Assembly: GCF_004366735.1 (NCBI RefSeq)
Contig: NZ_SOQX01000001.1
Location: forward strand, 496,001 to 560,000
Origin: Thiohalophilus thiocyanatoxydans
GTDB lineage: Bacteria; Pseudomonadota; Gammaproteobacteria; UBA6429; Thiohalophilaceae
Direction of reading: 5' to 3'
Length of the DNA: 64,000 nt
This document shows positions 18,805-30,301 of the stretch, piece by piece. A program made the translations under genes and the position numbers. Position 1 is the first letter of the stretch; each line of letters begins with the position of its first letter. The notes under the pieces are model-generated. The model ran no database searches. It was not told where the DNA came from and was given only the letters and a program-made list of their open reading frames with translations.

Positions 18805-19562
18805 TTAGTGTTGCAGGCGATCCGCATCCAGGCGGCGAATGCTCAGCACAAGGAACACCGTAATAAACAACAGAAAATAGAGTATGTCGGTACTGCTGAA
18901 CAGGCCTCGGCTGAGGGGCTCGAAATGACGCAGTATGGACAGATATTCCAGTACCCCGCTGGCGTCGATATCCCCGGCCTGATCACCGGCCCAGTCGATA
19001 ATCCACAGCAGCAACAGGGCGCCAAAGGTACTGATGGCGGCGATAGTCGGCTGCAGGGTCAGGGTCGAGAGAAACAGGCCGATGGCGGCAAAGCAGGCGC
19101 TCAGCAGGAACAGGGCGAGGAACATGGCCAGCAACAGGCCGAGATCAAGCGGTCCGGCAAACAGCAGCGACAGCGGCATCAGGCTGATCATCAGACAGGC
19201 CAGCAGCAAGAAGCCAAGCAGCCCAAGGTACTTGCCGAGAACAATTTCCGTCATGGACAGCGGGGCGCTGAACAGCAAGGCAATACTGCGGTTGCGGCGC
19301 TCTTCGCTGATGACGCGCATGGTCAACAGCGGCACCACCATCATGAAAATAAACGCCGCGCTGCCATAGACCTGGGCGACGACCAGTTCGGTGGCGCCGG
19401 GCGGCGATTCCAGGTTCTGCAGCCGGGGCTGCAGGTTGATGAAATCGTTAAGCGAGGTCAAAAACAGGTACGCCAGAATGAACTGCATCACCGCCAGAAT
19501 CGACCAGGCCAGCGGGGAGAGAAACAGCGTGCGCAGTTCGCGTTGCGCCAGGGTAAACACCA

Positions 19563-19566
<4 letters not shown>
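18805..19566 (-). CDS. ABC-2 type permease, GldF-like
   Basis: A 253-residue integral membrane protein with about six helices. It begins with the family pattern MMVFTLAQRELRTLF and contains the cytoplasmic signature MRVISEERRNRSIALLFSAP. It overlaps the stop of the ATPase gene by four bases, so the two should be translationally coupled. It probably forms the channel or mechanical part of the Gld-like complex. Confidence 0.93.
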
Positions 19567-20516
<950 letters not shown>

Positions 20517-20564
20517 GTCGGTTAACAGCGGCTGTGATTATTATCAATGTCATGCTGGGGCGAA

Positions 20565-20592
20565 ATTATAAGCTTCTGCGTCCGGGTGACAA
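20565..20592 (-). promoter_or_regulatory. Sigma-70 promoter of the Gld-like ABC operon
   Basis: On the minus strand: TTGTCA (20587-20592), a 16-base spacer and a perfect TATAAT (20565-20570), about 50 bases before the ATPase start. The rest of the 306-base gap 20517-20822 shows no gene or repeat to me; it must also hold the promoter of the divergent hydantoinase gene, which I cannot place. Confidence 0.7.
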
Positions 20593-20822
20593 GCCCGCAA
20601 TGCCGTTTTGGCCAACTGGCGCAGGATTGTTTTGACTGCCCACGGCAATCCTGGTTCAGCAAGGCATAGCCGGCACAAATACTCAACAGAATAACCTCGC
20701 GTTGCGCGACAGTGGCGCGCTGTTGCCGACAACGTCGAATCCTTGCCGGTACAAATTGCAGCGCGGCGTCAGCATAGCAGGATGCTACAATCGACCGCGA
20801 ATCCGGATGGAAGGGTTTACCC

Positions 20823-22796
20823 ATGAGCGTAATTCTCGGCGTCGATACCGGCGGGACCTTTACCGATTTTGTCCTGTATCGGGAGGGCACGATCACCACG
20901 CACAAAGTGCTGTCCACCCCGGCGGCGCCGGAGGCGGCGATCCTGCAAGGGGTGCGGGATCTGCAGCTGGATCAGCTGGCGGAGGGGACGGCCTTTTATA
21001 TGGTGCATGGTTCGACCGTGGCGACCAATGCAGTACTGGAAGGCAAGGGCGCGCGCACCGTCTTTATCACCAACCGCGGGCTGGGTGACATGCTGAGCAT
21101 CGGCCGGCAGACCCGGCGTGAGCTGTATAACCTGCAGCCGCACACCCTGGCGCCACCGGTACCGCGGGATCACTGCCTGGAGACCGGCGGGCGCCTGGCC
21201 GCGGACGGCCGTGTCATCGAGCCGCTCACCGGGGCCGATCTGCAGCAGCTGCGCGAGGCGATTGCGCGCCTGCAGCCCGAAGCGGTGGCGATCAATTTGC
21301 TGTTCTCTTATCTGGATGATCGTTTCGAAAAGCAGATCGAGGCGGCCCTGCCGCAGGATCTGTTTATTTCCCGCGCCTCACGCGTGTTACCGGAATACAA
21401 AGAGTACGAGCGGGGTATGACCACCTGGCTCAACGCCTGTGTGGGACCGCGGGTCGAGGGCTATCTGCAGCGACTGCAACAGGGGGTGCCGCAGGCGCAG
21501 ATTACGGTGATGCAAAGTTCCGGCGGCACCATCGCCGCCCGCCAGGCCGGGGAAGAGGCGGTACACATGCTGCTCTCCGGTCCGGCCGGCGGGCTGGCCG
21601 CGGCCCGTTATATTGGCGAGCAGGTCGGTTGCCGGCGCCTGCTGACTTTCGACATGGGCGGTACCTCCACCGATGTGGCACTGGTCGACGGCGAGCTCAA
21701 ACTGACCAGTGAAGGGCACATCCGGGATTACCCGGTGGCGGTACCGATGGTCGACATGCACACCATCGGTGCCGGCGGTGGCTCGCTGGCCAGCGTGGAC
21801 GCGGGCGGCTTGTTACAGGTGGGGCCCGAGTCGGCCGGGGCCGATCCCGGTCCGGCCTGTTACGGCCAGGGCGGCAAGCGGGCCACGGTGACCGACGCCA
21901 ATCTGCTGCTGGGGCGCCTGCGCCCCGGCGCGTTTCTCGGTGGCGATATGGTGCTGGACGGGGCGGCGGCGGAGGCGGCAGTCGGTGAGATTGCCCGAAA
22001 GCTCAATCTGTCGCCCGAAGAGGCGGCCGCAGGGATCCTGCGGCTGGCCAACGAGCACATGGCCCATGCCCTGCGGGTCATGTCGGTCCAGCGGGGAATC
22101 GATCCGCGGAAGCTGGCGCTGGTCTCCTTTGGCGGGGCCGGTGGCCTGCACGTCTGCGCCCTGGCCGAGGCGCTGAACATGCAACAGGCCATCGTCCCGG
22201 TCTACGCCGGGGTATTGTCCGCGCTCGGGATGCTGGTGGCACCGCGCGCCCGGCAACTGTCACGGACCCTGAGCGGCCTGTTGCAGGAGTGGGATACCCC
22301 GACGCTGGAGGAGGCATTTGGGAGGTTGATCGAACCGGGACTCGAGGCGATGCAGCAGGAGGGCGTCGCGCGGGAGGCGATCGCGGTCCAGCCCAGCGTC
22401 GATCTGCGTTACCGGGGCCAGTCCTATTATCTCAATATCCCCTGGGAGTCGATCGACCAGGCCGCGGAGGCTTTTCATGCCCAACACGAACAACGCTACG
22501 GCCATCGACTCGCGTTGCCGGTGGAGCTGGTCAATCTGCGTGTTGCCCTGCAGCGTCCTCCCCAGCAGATCGTGTTACAGGCCGTCAGCCAGGGCGATCC
22601 GGGCGAACCTTATGAGCATGTTGAGTTGCATGGGATCGACACACCGGTACCGGTCTATGCCCGGGCACAACTGGTCGGCGGACAAACCCTTCGCGGGCCG
22701 GCATTGATCACCGAAACCGTCTCCACCACCTATCTCGCACCGGATTGGCAGGCCCGGGTGCATGAGACAGGCTGCCTGTTATTAAACCGGGGCTGA
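20823..22796 (+). CDS. Hydantoinase/oxoprolinase family protein, HyuA-like subunit
   Basis: A 657-residue protein of the ATP-dependent hydantoinase A/acetophenone carboxylase family. The N-terminal domain opens GVDTGGTFTDFVLYREG; the actin-like core has MVHGSTVATNAVLEGKGA, LSGPAGGLAAARYIG and FDMGGTSTDVALVDG. These enzymes usually pair with a HyuB subunit encoded next door; none is present here, the next gene being rpmG on the other strand. Substrate cannot be assigned. Not OplAH: it lacks a fused B domain. Confidence 0.9.
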   Translation: MSVILGVDTGGTFTDFVLYREGTITTHKVLSTPAAPEAAILQGVRDLQLDQLAEGTAFYMVHGSTVATNAVLEGKGARTVFITNRGLGDMLSIGRQTRRELYNLQPHTLAPPVPRDHCLETGGRLAADGRVIEPLTGADLQQLREAIARLQPEAVAINLLFSYLDDRFEKQIEAALPQDLFISRASRVLPEYKEYERGMTTWLNACVGPRVEGYLQRLQQGVPQAQITVMQSSGGTIAARQAGEEAVHMLLSGPAGGLAAARYIGEQVGCRRLLTFDMGGTSTDVALVDGELKLTSEGHIRDYPVAVPMVDMHTIGAGGGSLASVDAGGLLQVGPESAGADPGPACYGQGGKRATVTDANLLLGRLRPGAFLGGDMVLDGAAAEAAVGEIARKLNLSPEEAAAGILRLANEHMAHALRVMSVQRGIDPRKLALVSFGGAGGLHVCALAEALNMQQAIVPVYAGVLSALGMLVAPRARQLSRTLSGLLQEWDTPTLEEAFGRLIEPGLEAMQQEGVAREAIAVQPSVDLRYRGQSYYLNIPWESIDQAAEAFHAQHEQRYGHRLALPVELVNLRVALQRPPQQIVLQAVSQGDPGEPYEHVELHGIDTPVPVYARAQLVGGQTLRGPALITETVSTTYLAPDWQARVHETGCLLLNRG

Positions 22797-22854
22797 TTGG
22801 CGTAGCGCGAGGCCGGGCTGAATCCGCAGAAGGCGCCGGTTCCACGACATAAAA

Positions 22855-22883
22855 AAACCCGCTGACGAGGCAGCGGGTTTTTA
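22855..22883. terminator. Shared terminator between the hydantoinase gene and rpmG
   Basis: AAACCCGCTG and CAGCGGGTTT form a 10-base stem with A and T tracts on opposite sides, so it can end transcription from either of the convergent genes. Confidence 0.9.
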
Positions 22884-22909
22884 AATTCAGACGCGTGGCG
22901 CTGAACGGG

Positions 22910-23065
22910 TTACTTGATTTTCGCTTCCTTGTAGGCCACGTGTTTGCGAACCACCGGATCGTACTTCTTCACTTCCATCTTTTCCGGCATGTTGCGCTTG
23001 TTCTTGGTCGTGGTGTAGAAGTGGCCGGTACCGGCGCTGGAGACGAGTTTGATTTTGTCACGCAT
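22910..23065 (-). CDS. rpmG: 50S ribosomal protein L33
   Basis: A 51-residue ribosomal protein beginning [20 protein letters not shown] and ending [10 protein letters not shown], the full family pattern. It has no zinc-binding cysteines. It lies 12 bases after rpmB, and both share the promoter upstream of rpmB. An AGGAGCTACTATC leader gives the ribosome site. Confidence 0.97.
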   Translation of the reverse strand: MRDKIKLVSSAGTGHFYTTTKNKRNMPEKMEVKKYDPVVRKHVAYKEAKIK

Positions 23066-23077
23066 GATAGTAGCTCC

Positions 23078-23314
23078 TTACACCTTTTCGCCGCGGCGAC
23101 GCAGGTCCTCGAGGACGACCTCGATACCTTTCTTGTCGATAACACGCATGCCCTTGCTGCTGACACGCAGTTTTACCCAGCGGTTCTGCGATTCCACCCA
23201 GAAGCGGTGGGTATGCAGATTGGGCAGAAAACGGCGACGGGTCTTGTTATGGGCGTGGGACACGTTGTTCCCGCTCATCGGACGTTTGCCAGTCACTTGA
23301 CAGACTCTGGCCAT
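23078..23314 (-). CDS. rpmB: 50S ribosomal protein L28
   Basis: A 78-residue protein starting [20 protein letters not shown] and ending [11 protein letters not shown]. The start at 23314 has GGAGAA upstream; the frame stays open for 12 more residues that do not match L28. First gene of the rpmB-rpmG pair. Confidence 0.97.
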   Translation of the reverse strand: MARVCQVTGKRPMSGNNVSHAHNKTRRRFLPNLHTHRFWVESQNRWVKLRVSSKGMRVIDKKGIEVVLEDLRRRGEKV

Positions 23315-23359
23315 GGTTATTCTCCAAAAATCAGCTGCACAATGCGTCAAAGAGCGCGA

Positions 23360-23388
23360 ATTTTACGGATTTCCCGCCAGCCTTACAA
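23360..23388 (-). promoter_or_regulatory. Sigma-70 promoter of rpmB-rpmG
   Basis: On the minus strand: TTGTAA (23383-23388), a 17-base spacer, TAAAAT (23360-23365), about 45 bases before the rpmB ATG. Confidence 0.65.
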
Positions 23389-23453
23389 GCCCAATTCCTC
23401 CTAAAGTGCCGTATCGCGTGGATTTTGGGCAAGCTGTTGGTCGTGCCGGTGTT

Positions 23454-23480
23454 CCTCGTTACTCGTCACTCGTCCCTCGG
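23454..23480. repeat. CTCGTTACTCGTCACTCG repeat behind radC
   Basis: Reverse-complement copies of the GGGACGAG/GTGACGAG/GTAACGAG family, lying about ten bases past the radC stop. Confidence 0.85.
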
Positions 23481-23489
23481 CCCTGTTTT

Positions 23490-24164
23490 TCAGAGCCAGC
23501 CCCGCTCCGAAAACGCCACGCACTCCCCGTCGCCGACCACGATGTGGTCCAGCACCCGCACCTCTACCAGCTCCAGCGCCTGGACCAGGCGACCGGTCAG
23601 GTGGCGATCGGCGTGGCTGGGTTCGGCGATGCCGGAGGGGTGGTTGTGGGCGAAAATCAGCGCTGCGGCATTGTAATGCAGGGTTTTTTTGACCACCTCG
23701 CGCGGGTGCACGCTGGCGCCGTTGAGCGTGCCGCGAAACAGTTCCTCGTAGCGGATCACCCGGTGCTGACTGTCGAGAAACAGGCAGGCAAACACCTCGT
23801 GGGGCAGATCCCGCAGGCGGCTGAGCAGGTACTGTTTGGTCTGCTCGGGGCTGTGCAGGCCGGCATCGCGCTGCAGGGCCTCGCCCAGATGGCGCTGGGC
23901 CAGGGCCAGCACCGCCTGCAGTTGCACGTATTTGGCCTGACCCAGCCCGGGTAGCTGGCAGAACTGTTCCTGGCTGGCGGTCAGCAGCCCGCGCAGGCCG
24001 CCGAACTGGTGCAGTACCTCGCGGGCCAGATCCACGACGGTCTTGCCGCGGGTGCCGGTGCGCAGAAAGATCGCCAGCAGTTCGGCGTCGGAGAGGGCCT
24101 CCGGGCCCCGGGCCAGAAGTTTTTCCCGCGGGCGCTCCGCCTGCGGCCAGTCGGTAAGGGGCAT
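23490..24164 (-). CDS. radC: RadC family JAMM/MPN protein
   Basis: A 224-residue protein with an N-terminal UPF0758 helix-hairpin-helix region ([29 protein letters not shown]) and a C-terminal JAMM domain with [16 protein letters not shown], which holds the two zinc histidines and the aspartate. Despite the name, a direct role in DNA repair is unproven. It sits between rpmBG and the divergent coaBC, as in Pseudomonas. Confidence 0.95.
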   Translation of the reverse strand: MPLTDWPQAERPREKLLARGPEALSDAELLAIFLRTGTRGKTVVDLAREVLHQFGGLRGLLTASQEQFCQLPGLGQAKYVQLQAVLALAQRHLGEALQRDAGLHSPEQTKQYLLSRLRDLPHEVFACLFLDSQHRVIRYEELFRGTLNGASVHPREVVKKTLHYNAAALIFAHNHPSGIAEPSHADRHLTGRLVQALELVEVRVLDHIVVGDGECVAFSERGWL

Positions 24165-24249
24165 GACGACCTCCCTGTCGCTTATTCAGAAGATTTGGCA
24201 AACCGGCCAGTGGTTCGCCTGCCGGATTTGCGTTCAATTATAGCCAGGA

Positions 24250-24328
24250 ACAGGGCCGAGTAACGAGGAAAATCAGCAGCGGCTAAACCGTGGTTCCCTC
24301 GTCACTCGTAACTCGTCCCTCGGCCCTG
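24250..24328. repeat. Inverted pair of GGGACGAG-family repeats between radC and coaBC
   Basis: CAGGGCCGAGTAACGAGGAA at 24250-24269 faces the longer reverse copy CCTCGTCACTCGTAACTCG near 24298-24316, which continues into CGGCCCTG at 24321-24328, the complement of the left arm's beginning. About 30 bases separate the arms. The element fills the space in front of coaBC. Confidence 0.8.
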
Positions 24329-24380
24329 CCCTTCGGAGTTTACTCCGAAGGGCCCGGAAACTCTGGTACACTTTATAAGT

Positions 24381-25655
24381 ATGACGCAACTGGCCAACAA
24401 ACATATTCTGCTCGGGGTGACCGGCAGCATCGCCGCCTACAAGGCGGCCGATCTGGTACGCCGCTTGCGCGAGGCGGGGGCCGAGGTGCGGGTGGTGATG
24501 ACTGCCGGAGCCGGCGAGTTTGTCACGCCCATGACCTTCCAGGCGGTTTCCGGTCACCCGGTGCACCAGCACCTGCTGGACGCCGATGCCGAGGCGGCCA
24601 TGGGCCACATCGAGCTGGCGCGCTGGGCCGATGCCATTATCGTCGCGCCGGCCAGCGCCGATTTTCTGGCCCGTCTGGCCCAGGGCCGCGCCGACGATCT
24701 GCTCAGCGCCGTGTGTCTGGCCGCCGAACGGCCGCTGGCGGTGGCGCCCGCCATGAATACCCACATGTGGGCCAATCCGGCCACGGGCGAGAATGTCCGG
24801 AGTCTGCAAAAACGCGGGGTGTTGTTGATCGGTCCGGAGGCGGGGGAACAGGCCTGCGGCGATGTCGGCGCCGGGCGCATGAGTTCGCCGGAGTCCATCA
24901 TCACGCAACTGGCCGACCTGTTCAGCACCGGCAGTCTGACCGGTCGCACGCTGCTGATTACCGCCGGGCCGACCCGGGAGGCGATCGATCCGGTCCGTTA
25001 TCTCTCCAACCACAGCTCCGGCAAGATGGGTTTCGCTCTGGCCGAGGCGGCGGTGGAGGCCGGTGCGCGGGTGATTCTGGTGAGCGGGCCGGTCAACCTG
25101 GCCACGCCGGCGCACGTCGAGCGCCTCGATGTGGTCAGTGCACAACAGATGGCGGCGGCGGTGGATTCACGCATTGGCGAAGCCGATATCTTTATCGCCA
25201 CGGCGGCGGTGGCCGATTATCGGCCGCGTCAGGTCCCGGCGGAGAAAATCAAAAAAGATCAGCCGCAGCTGACACTGGAACTGGAGAAGAATCCCGATAT
25301 TCTGGCCGGGGTCAAGCAACAGCATCCGGGTGTGTTTTGTGTCGGTTTCGCGGCCGAAACCACCGATCTCGAACGTTATGCCCGCGCCAAACTGGACGAC
25401 AAGCGGCTGGAGATGGTGGTGGCCAACCTGGTGGGTTCGGCCACGCCCGAGACGGAGGGGACCTTTGGCAGCGAGACCAATGTTCTGCAGGTTTTCTGGC
25501 CGGGCGGGGAGACCCATCTGCCGTTGGCCCCCAAGGGGCAACTGGCTCGTCAGTTGATTCCGGTGATCGTCAGTCGCTACGAACAGCGCGATATGACTGC
25601 CGCCGGCAAGGGTAAAATAGTCGAATTAAATCAGGCTGTCCGGCCCAAAAGATAA
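24381..25655 (+). CDS. coaBC: Bifunctional phosphopantothenoylcysteine decarboxylase / phosphopantothenate-cysteine ligase
   Basis: Second and third steps of coenzyme A synthesis. The CoaC half (about 1-190) has [11 protein letters not shown] for FMN binding, the catalytic histidine in [20 protein letters not shown] and a cysteine-containing lid ([12 protein letters not shown]). The CoaB half has [18 protein letters not shown] and HSSGKMG, then AAVADYRP. Length 424 is typical. It is followed 76 bases later by dut, the usual neighbour. Confidence 0.97.
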   Translation: MTQLANKHILLGVTGSIAAYKAADLVRRLREAGAEVRVVMTAGAGEFVTPMTFQAVSGHPVHQHLLDADAEAAMGHIELARWADAIIVAPASADFLARLAQGRADDLLSAVCLAAERPLAVAPAMNTHMWANPATGENVRSLQKRGVLLIGPEAGEQACGDVGAGRMSSPESIITQLADLFSTGSLTGRTLLITAGPTREAIDPVRYLSNHSSGKMGFALAEAAVEAGARVILVSGPVNLATPAHVERLDVVSAQQMAAAVDSRIGEADIFIATAAVADYRPRQVPAEKIKKDQPQLTLELEKNPDILAGVKQQHPGVFCVGFAAETTDLERYARAKLDDKRLEMVVANLVGSATPETEGTFGSETNVLQVFWPGGETHLPLAPKGQLARQLIPVIVSRYEQRDMTAAGKGKIVELNQAVRPKR

Positions 25656-25731
25656 TTATAATCCGTCACCACGGTTCGCCGCCGGGACACAACAATCAAC
25701 ACTCAATCCACTACAGACGGGTTCAGTCACT

Positions 25732-26187
25732 ATGACGCGTATCAAACTCAAGTTGCTCGATGATCGTATCGGCAAGGATATTCCCCTGCCGCACTATGCC
25801 ACCGACGGTTCCGCCGGCCTGGACTTGCGCGCCTGTCTTTCAGAGCCGCTGGTGTTAAACCCCGGGGAAACCCAGTTGATCCCGACGGGGCTGGCGATCC
25901 ATATCGCTGATCCGTCGCTGGCGGCGGTGATCCTGCCGCGCTCGGGACTGGGGCATAAACACGGTATTGTGCTGGGCAACCTGGTCGGTTTGATCGATTC
26001 GGACTATCAGGGGCAGTTATTCGTCTCCTGCTGGAATCGCGGCAGCGAGTCTTTTACGGTCGGAATTGGCGAGCGTATCGCCCAGCTGGTACTGGTCCCC
26101 GTGGTTCAGGCGCAGTTCGACCTCGTCGAGGATTTCGAACAGAGCGTCCGGGCAGAAGGCGGGTTTGGGCACACCGGCAGTGCATAA
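25732..26187 (+). CDS. dut: Deoxyuridine 5'-triphosphate nucleotidohydrolase (dUTPase)
   Basis: A 151-residue trimeric dUTPase that keeps uracil out of DNA and feeds dUMP to thymidylate synthesis. All five motifs are visible: [44 protein letters not shown] and the mobile C-terminal EGGFGHTGS. It lies between coaBC and algC. Confidence 0.97.
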   Translation: MTRIKLKLLDDRIGKDIPLPHYATDGSAGLDLRACLSEPLVLNPGETQLIPTGLAIHIADPSLAAVILPRSGLGHKHGIVLGNLVGLIDSDYQGQLFVSCWNRGSESFTVGIGERIAQLVLVPVVQAQFDLVEDFEQSVRAEGGFGHTGSA

Positions 26188-26210
26188 TCCAGAAGACAGG
26201 GAGAGGCAGC

Positions 26211-28730
26211 ATGGCCCGTCGTCGTGAACGCATAAACAAACACCCGCAACAACCGCATCATTCCGGCGGCCTCACGCTGACCGCGGTGAGTCTGATCGCC
26301 TTTTTCCTGTTCAGTGCCATTTTGATCGTGGCCGTATTTGTCGGTCAGATGACACCGCTACTCGCCTTGCAGACCCAGGAAAATGCGGTACTGGAAAACG
26401 AGGCCCGGCACACGGCGGCGGGTATCAGCCAGGCGGTGGCCGATTATGCCCAGGGTCTGCACAGTGTGGCGAAAGATCCCCGGACCCGTGACCTGTTGCG
26501 AGCCGGCGATCGGGCGGCGATCGCCGAACGCGAACATCAGCTGCAATCCATGTTTGACGGGGCTTTGCGGGTGCGCCTGCTGAAGCCGAAAATCTACTCT
26601 CCGGATAAAAGCAGCGAGCCGCATCTGAGCTTTGCCTGTCTGGATCTGCAGCGTCAGGCGGAAGAATCGCTTGCCCGTCCGCCGGTCGAGGTGCACGCGC
26701 CGGGTAACCCGCAGCAACACATCGATATCGTCGAGCCGGTACTCAATGCGGCTGGCGACACGGTTTTGGGACATGTGCAACTGGCTCTCGATGCCGGCTT
26801 GCTGGAGCAATGGGTGCAACAGGCCGCCTCGGAGGGCTATGTTGAGCTGGAGCAGAAAATCAGCAACCAGGAACCCGTTCTGCTGGGCAAGGCGGGCGAT
26901 CCCGCTTATCAGGCCCGGGCCGAGTCGACCCGCGTGGCGATTCCCCATACCGACTGGGAGTTGTCGACCTGGATGCCGCAGGTGGTTCGGGTTTCGGCGT
27001 TTAATGTGAATCTGTTGAGCATTATTGCAGTGAGCATCATCCTGGTCGGAATCGTGGTGCTGTTGTTGTATCAGGCCATGGGGCGCTCCATCCGTCACGA
27101 TCTGGAAAACTTTATGTTGCTTGAGGCCAGTTTGCTGCGGGGCAACAAGCGCCATACATACCCCATGAAAATGAAAGAGTTTCGGCAAATGGCCGAACGG
27201 CTGGACGAGCTGGCAGGCGTTCCGTTCGCGAAGGGCGAACAGGCCAATGACACTGGCCCGCGCAATACTGCGCGCGATCAACGCGTCACGGACAACAGCA
27301 GACCAAACGACGATCTGGACGACGGCACCGACCCGGCGCCCCTGCCAGGCCAGCAGGCCGGGCCCCCGGCGGAGATTTTCAAGGCGTATGATATTCGGGG
27401 CATCGTCGGGCGTACACTGAACGCCCGGTACGCCACGCTGATTGGCCAGGCCCTGGGCAGTGAGGCCAGCCGCCGCGGGTTGACGAAAATCGCCTTTGCT
27501 CGTGATGGACGCAAGTCCGGCCCGGAACTGGGCGCGGCGCTGGTGCGCGGGCTGCAGGCGGCCGGTATGGAGGTGATCGATGTCGGCATGGTACCGACGC
27601 CGGTGCTGTATTATGCCGCGCATGAAATGGCCGGCGGATCCGGGGTCATGCTGACCGGCAGTCACAATCCGCCTGACTATAACGGTTTCAAGATGATGCT
27701 GGGCGGGGAGACCCTCTCCGGTGAGGCCATCCAGAGCCTGCGTCAGCGCATCGAAAAGCAGGATTTTGTCCGGGACAATGGCAGTTATGCTGCGCACAAG
27801 GTCACCGACGACTACATCAAGCGCATTATCGCCGATATCCGGATCACCCGGCCCCTGAAGGTCGTGATCGACTGCGGTAATGGCGTGGCCGGCGTGGTGG
27901 CGCCGGCACTGTTCCGGGGGCTCGGCGTCGATTTGATCGATATTTACAGCGAAGTGGACGGCGACTTTCCCAACCATCATCCCGATCCCAGTCAACCGGA
28001 TAACCTGCACGATGTGATCGAACTGGTGCGAAGCAAGAACGCGGATCTTGGTATTGCCTTTGATGGTGATGGAGACCGTCTGGGTGTGGTCAATAGCGAG
28101 GGTGATATCATCTGGCCGGATCGGCTGATGATGTTGTATGCCGCCGATATCCTGTCACGTAATTCTGGCGCGCAGATTATTTATGACATCAAATGCTCGA
28201 GTAATCTGACCCGGGTGATCTACGAGAAAGGCGGTGAACCGATCATGTGGAAAACCGGCCATTCCCTGATCAAGGCCAAGATGAAACAGTCCGGTGCCCT
28301 GTTGGCCGGCGAAATGAGTGGACACATCTTCTTCCAGGAACGCTGGTACGGTTTTGATGACGCGCTGTATGCTGCCGCGCGTTTGCTGGAAGTTCTGGCG
28401 AATGACAAGCGATCCCCGCGGGAAGTGTTTGCCGATCTGCCTGATTCGGTCAATACGCCCGAGCTGCGCATTGATCTGGCGGAAGGGGAGCAGCATCGAA
28501 TCATGGAAGAGCTGGTGAGTCGGGTCGATTTCGAGGATGCCAGCATGCTCATGATCGACGGCATTCGCGCCGATTTCGAGGATGGCTGGGGACTGGTGCG
28601 TGCCTCCAATACCACGCCCAGTCTGATCCTGCGGTTTGAAGCGAGGGACAGCAAATCCCTGCAGCGAATTCAGCAGAAATTCCGCGAGCTGTTACAATCG
28701 GTCAGGGCGGACCTGGCAATACCGTTTTGA
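26211..28730 (+). CDS. algC: Phosphomannomutase/phosphoglucomutase with N-terminal membrane module
   Basis: An 839-residue protein. The C-terminal enzyme starts near residue 385 (EIFKAYDIRGIVG), with the phosphoserine loop MLTGSHNPPDYNG near 481, magnesium loop AFDGDGDRLG near 617 and sugar-specificity loop GEMSGHIFF. It interconverts 1- and 6-phosphates of mannose and glucose for exopolysaccharide and LPS. The N-terminal 290 residues hold two membrane helices (about 25-48, 265-287) around a periplasmic sensor-like region, then a low-complexity linker. I recall a similar extension in Pseudomonas AlgC annotations. GGGAGAGG precedes the ATG. Confidence 0.95.
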   Translation: MARRRERINKHPQQPHHSGGLTLTAVSLIAFFLFSAILIVAVFVGQMTPLLALQTQENAVLENEARHTAAGISQAVADYAQGLHSVAKDPRTRDLLRAGDRAAIAEREHQLQSMFDGALRVRLLKPKIYSPDKSSEPHLSFACLDLQRQAEESLARPPVEVHAPGNPQQHIDIVEPVLNAAGDTVLGHVQLALDAGLLEQWVQQAASEGYVELEQKISNQEPVLLGKAGDPAYQARAESTRVAIPHTDWELSTWMPQVVRVSAFNVNLLSIIAVSIILVGIVVLLLYQAMGRSIRHDLENFMLLEASLLRGNKRHTYPMKMKEFRQMAERLDELAGVPFAKGEQANDTGPRNTARDQRVTDNSRPNDDLDDGTDPAPLPGQQAGPPAEIFKAYDIRGIVGRTLNARYATLIGQALGSEASRRGLTKIAFARDGRKSGPELGAALVRGLQAAGMEVIDVGMVPTPVLYYAAHEMAGGSGVMLTGSHNPPDYNGFKMMLGGETLSGEAIQSLRQRIEKQDFVRDNGSYAAHKVTDDYIKRIIADIRITRPLKVVIDCGNGVAGVVAPALFRGLGVDLIDIYSEVDGDFPNHHPDPSQPDNLHDVIELVRSKNADLGIAFDGDGDRLGVVNSEGDIIWPDRLMMLYAADILSRNSGAQIIYDIKCSSNLTRVIYEKGGEPIMWKTGHSLIKAKMKQSGALLAGEMSGHIFFQERWYGFDDALYAAARLLEVLANDKRSPREVFADLPDSVNTPELRIDLAEGEQHRIMEELVSRVDFEDASMLMIDGIRADFEDGWGLVRASNTTPSLILRFEARDSKSLQRIQQKFRELLQSVRADLAIPF

Positions 28731-28758
28731 TAAATTGATAATACGACACAGACCCTGA

Positions 28759-29676
<918 letters not shown>

Positions 29677-29685
29677 TAGAGTTAC

Positions 29686-30288
29686 ATGGCCGAGAACAAA
29701 ACCAACAAACCCTCACGCCGCCAGCAGATCCTTGAAGTTCTCGCGGCCGAGCTGGAAAACAGTCCCGGTGAGCGAATTACCACTGCGGGCCTGGCACGGG
29801 CGGTCGGTGTCTCCGAGGCGGCTCTCTATCGACACTTTCCGAGCAAGGCCCGGATGTTTGAAGGCCTGATCGAATTTATCGAGGAATCCATATTCGGACT
29901 CATTAACCGGATTCTTGAGGATCAAAAACCCGCTCTCGCGCGCAGTGAACACATTATGACCCTGGTACTCGGCTTTGCCGGCAAGAATGCCGGCATTACC
30001 CGTCTGCTGGCCGGAGACGTGCTGGTGGGTGAGACGGAGCGCCTGCGCAGTCGTATTGATCAGTTTTACGATCGTTTGGAAACCCAGCTCAAGCAGGTAT
30101 TGCGCGAGGGTGAAATGAACGGCGAATTGCCGCCTGATCTGCCTGTCGGGCCGAGTGCCAACCTGCTACTGGCGGTGGTGGAAGGCCGGATCAATCAGTA
30201 TGTGCGCAGCGGTTTTCGGCGCGTGCCGCTGGAGATGTGGGAGGATCAATGGCGCCTGCTGGAGGAACTGCTGCAAGGTCGCGGATAG
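29686..30288 (+). CDS. slmA: Nucleoid occlusion factor SlmA
   Basis: A 200-residue TetR-family DNA-binding protein that blocks FtsZ ring formation over the nucleoid when bound to its chromosomal sites. The helix-turn-helix (ITTAGLARAVGVSEAALYRH) is followed by FPSKARMFEGLIEFIE and the SlmA-type tail LLEELL. Unlike most TetR proteins it is not a ligand-controlled repressor. The ATG lies 9 bases behind argB, indicating co-transcription. Confidence 0.95.
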   Translation: MAENKTNKPSRRQQILEVLAAELENSPGERITTAGLARAVGVSEAALYRHFPSKARMFEGLIEFIEESIFGLINRILEDQKPALARSEHIMTLVLGFAGKNAGITRLLAGDVLVGETERLRSRIDQFYDRLETQLKQVLREGEMNGELPPDLPVGPSANLLLAVVEGRINQYVRSGFRRVPLEMWEDQWRLLEELLQGRG

Positions 30289-30301
30289 AGCGCGGCTAAC
30301 G

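Noticed and set aside
26358-28010. 550-codon minus-strand frame opposite algC
   Set aside because: It is the antisense of a well-supported gene in a GC-rich sequence, has no family match, and its translation is rich in the residues expected from such mirror frames.
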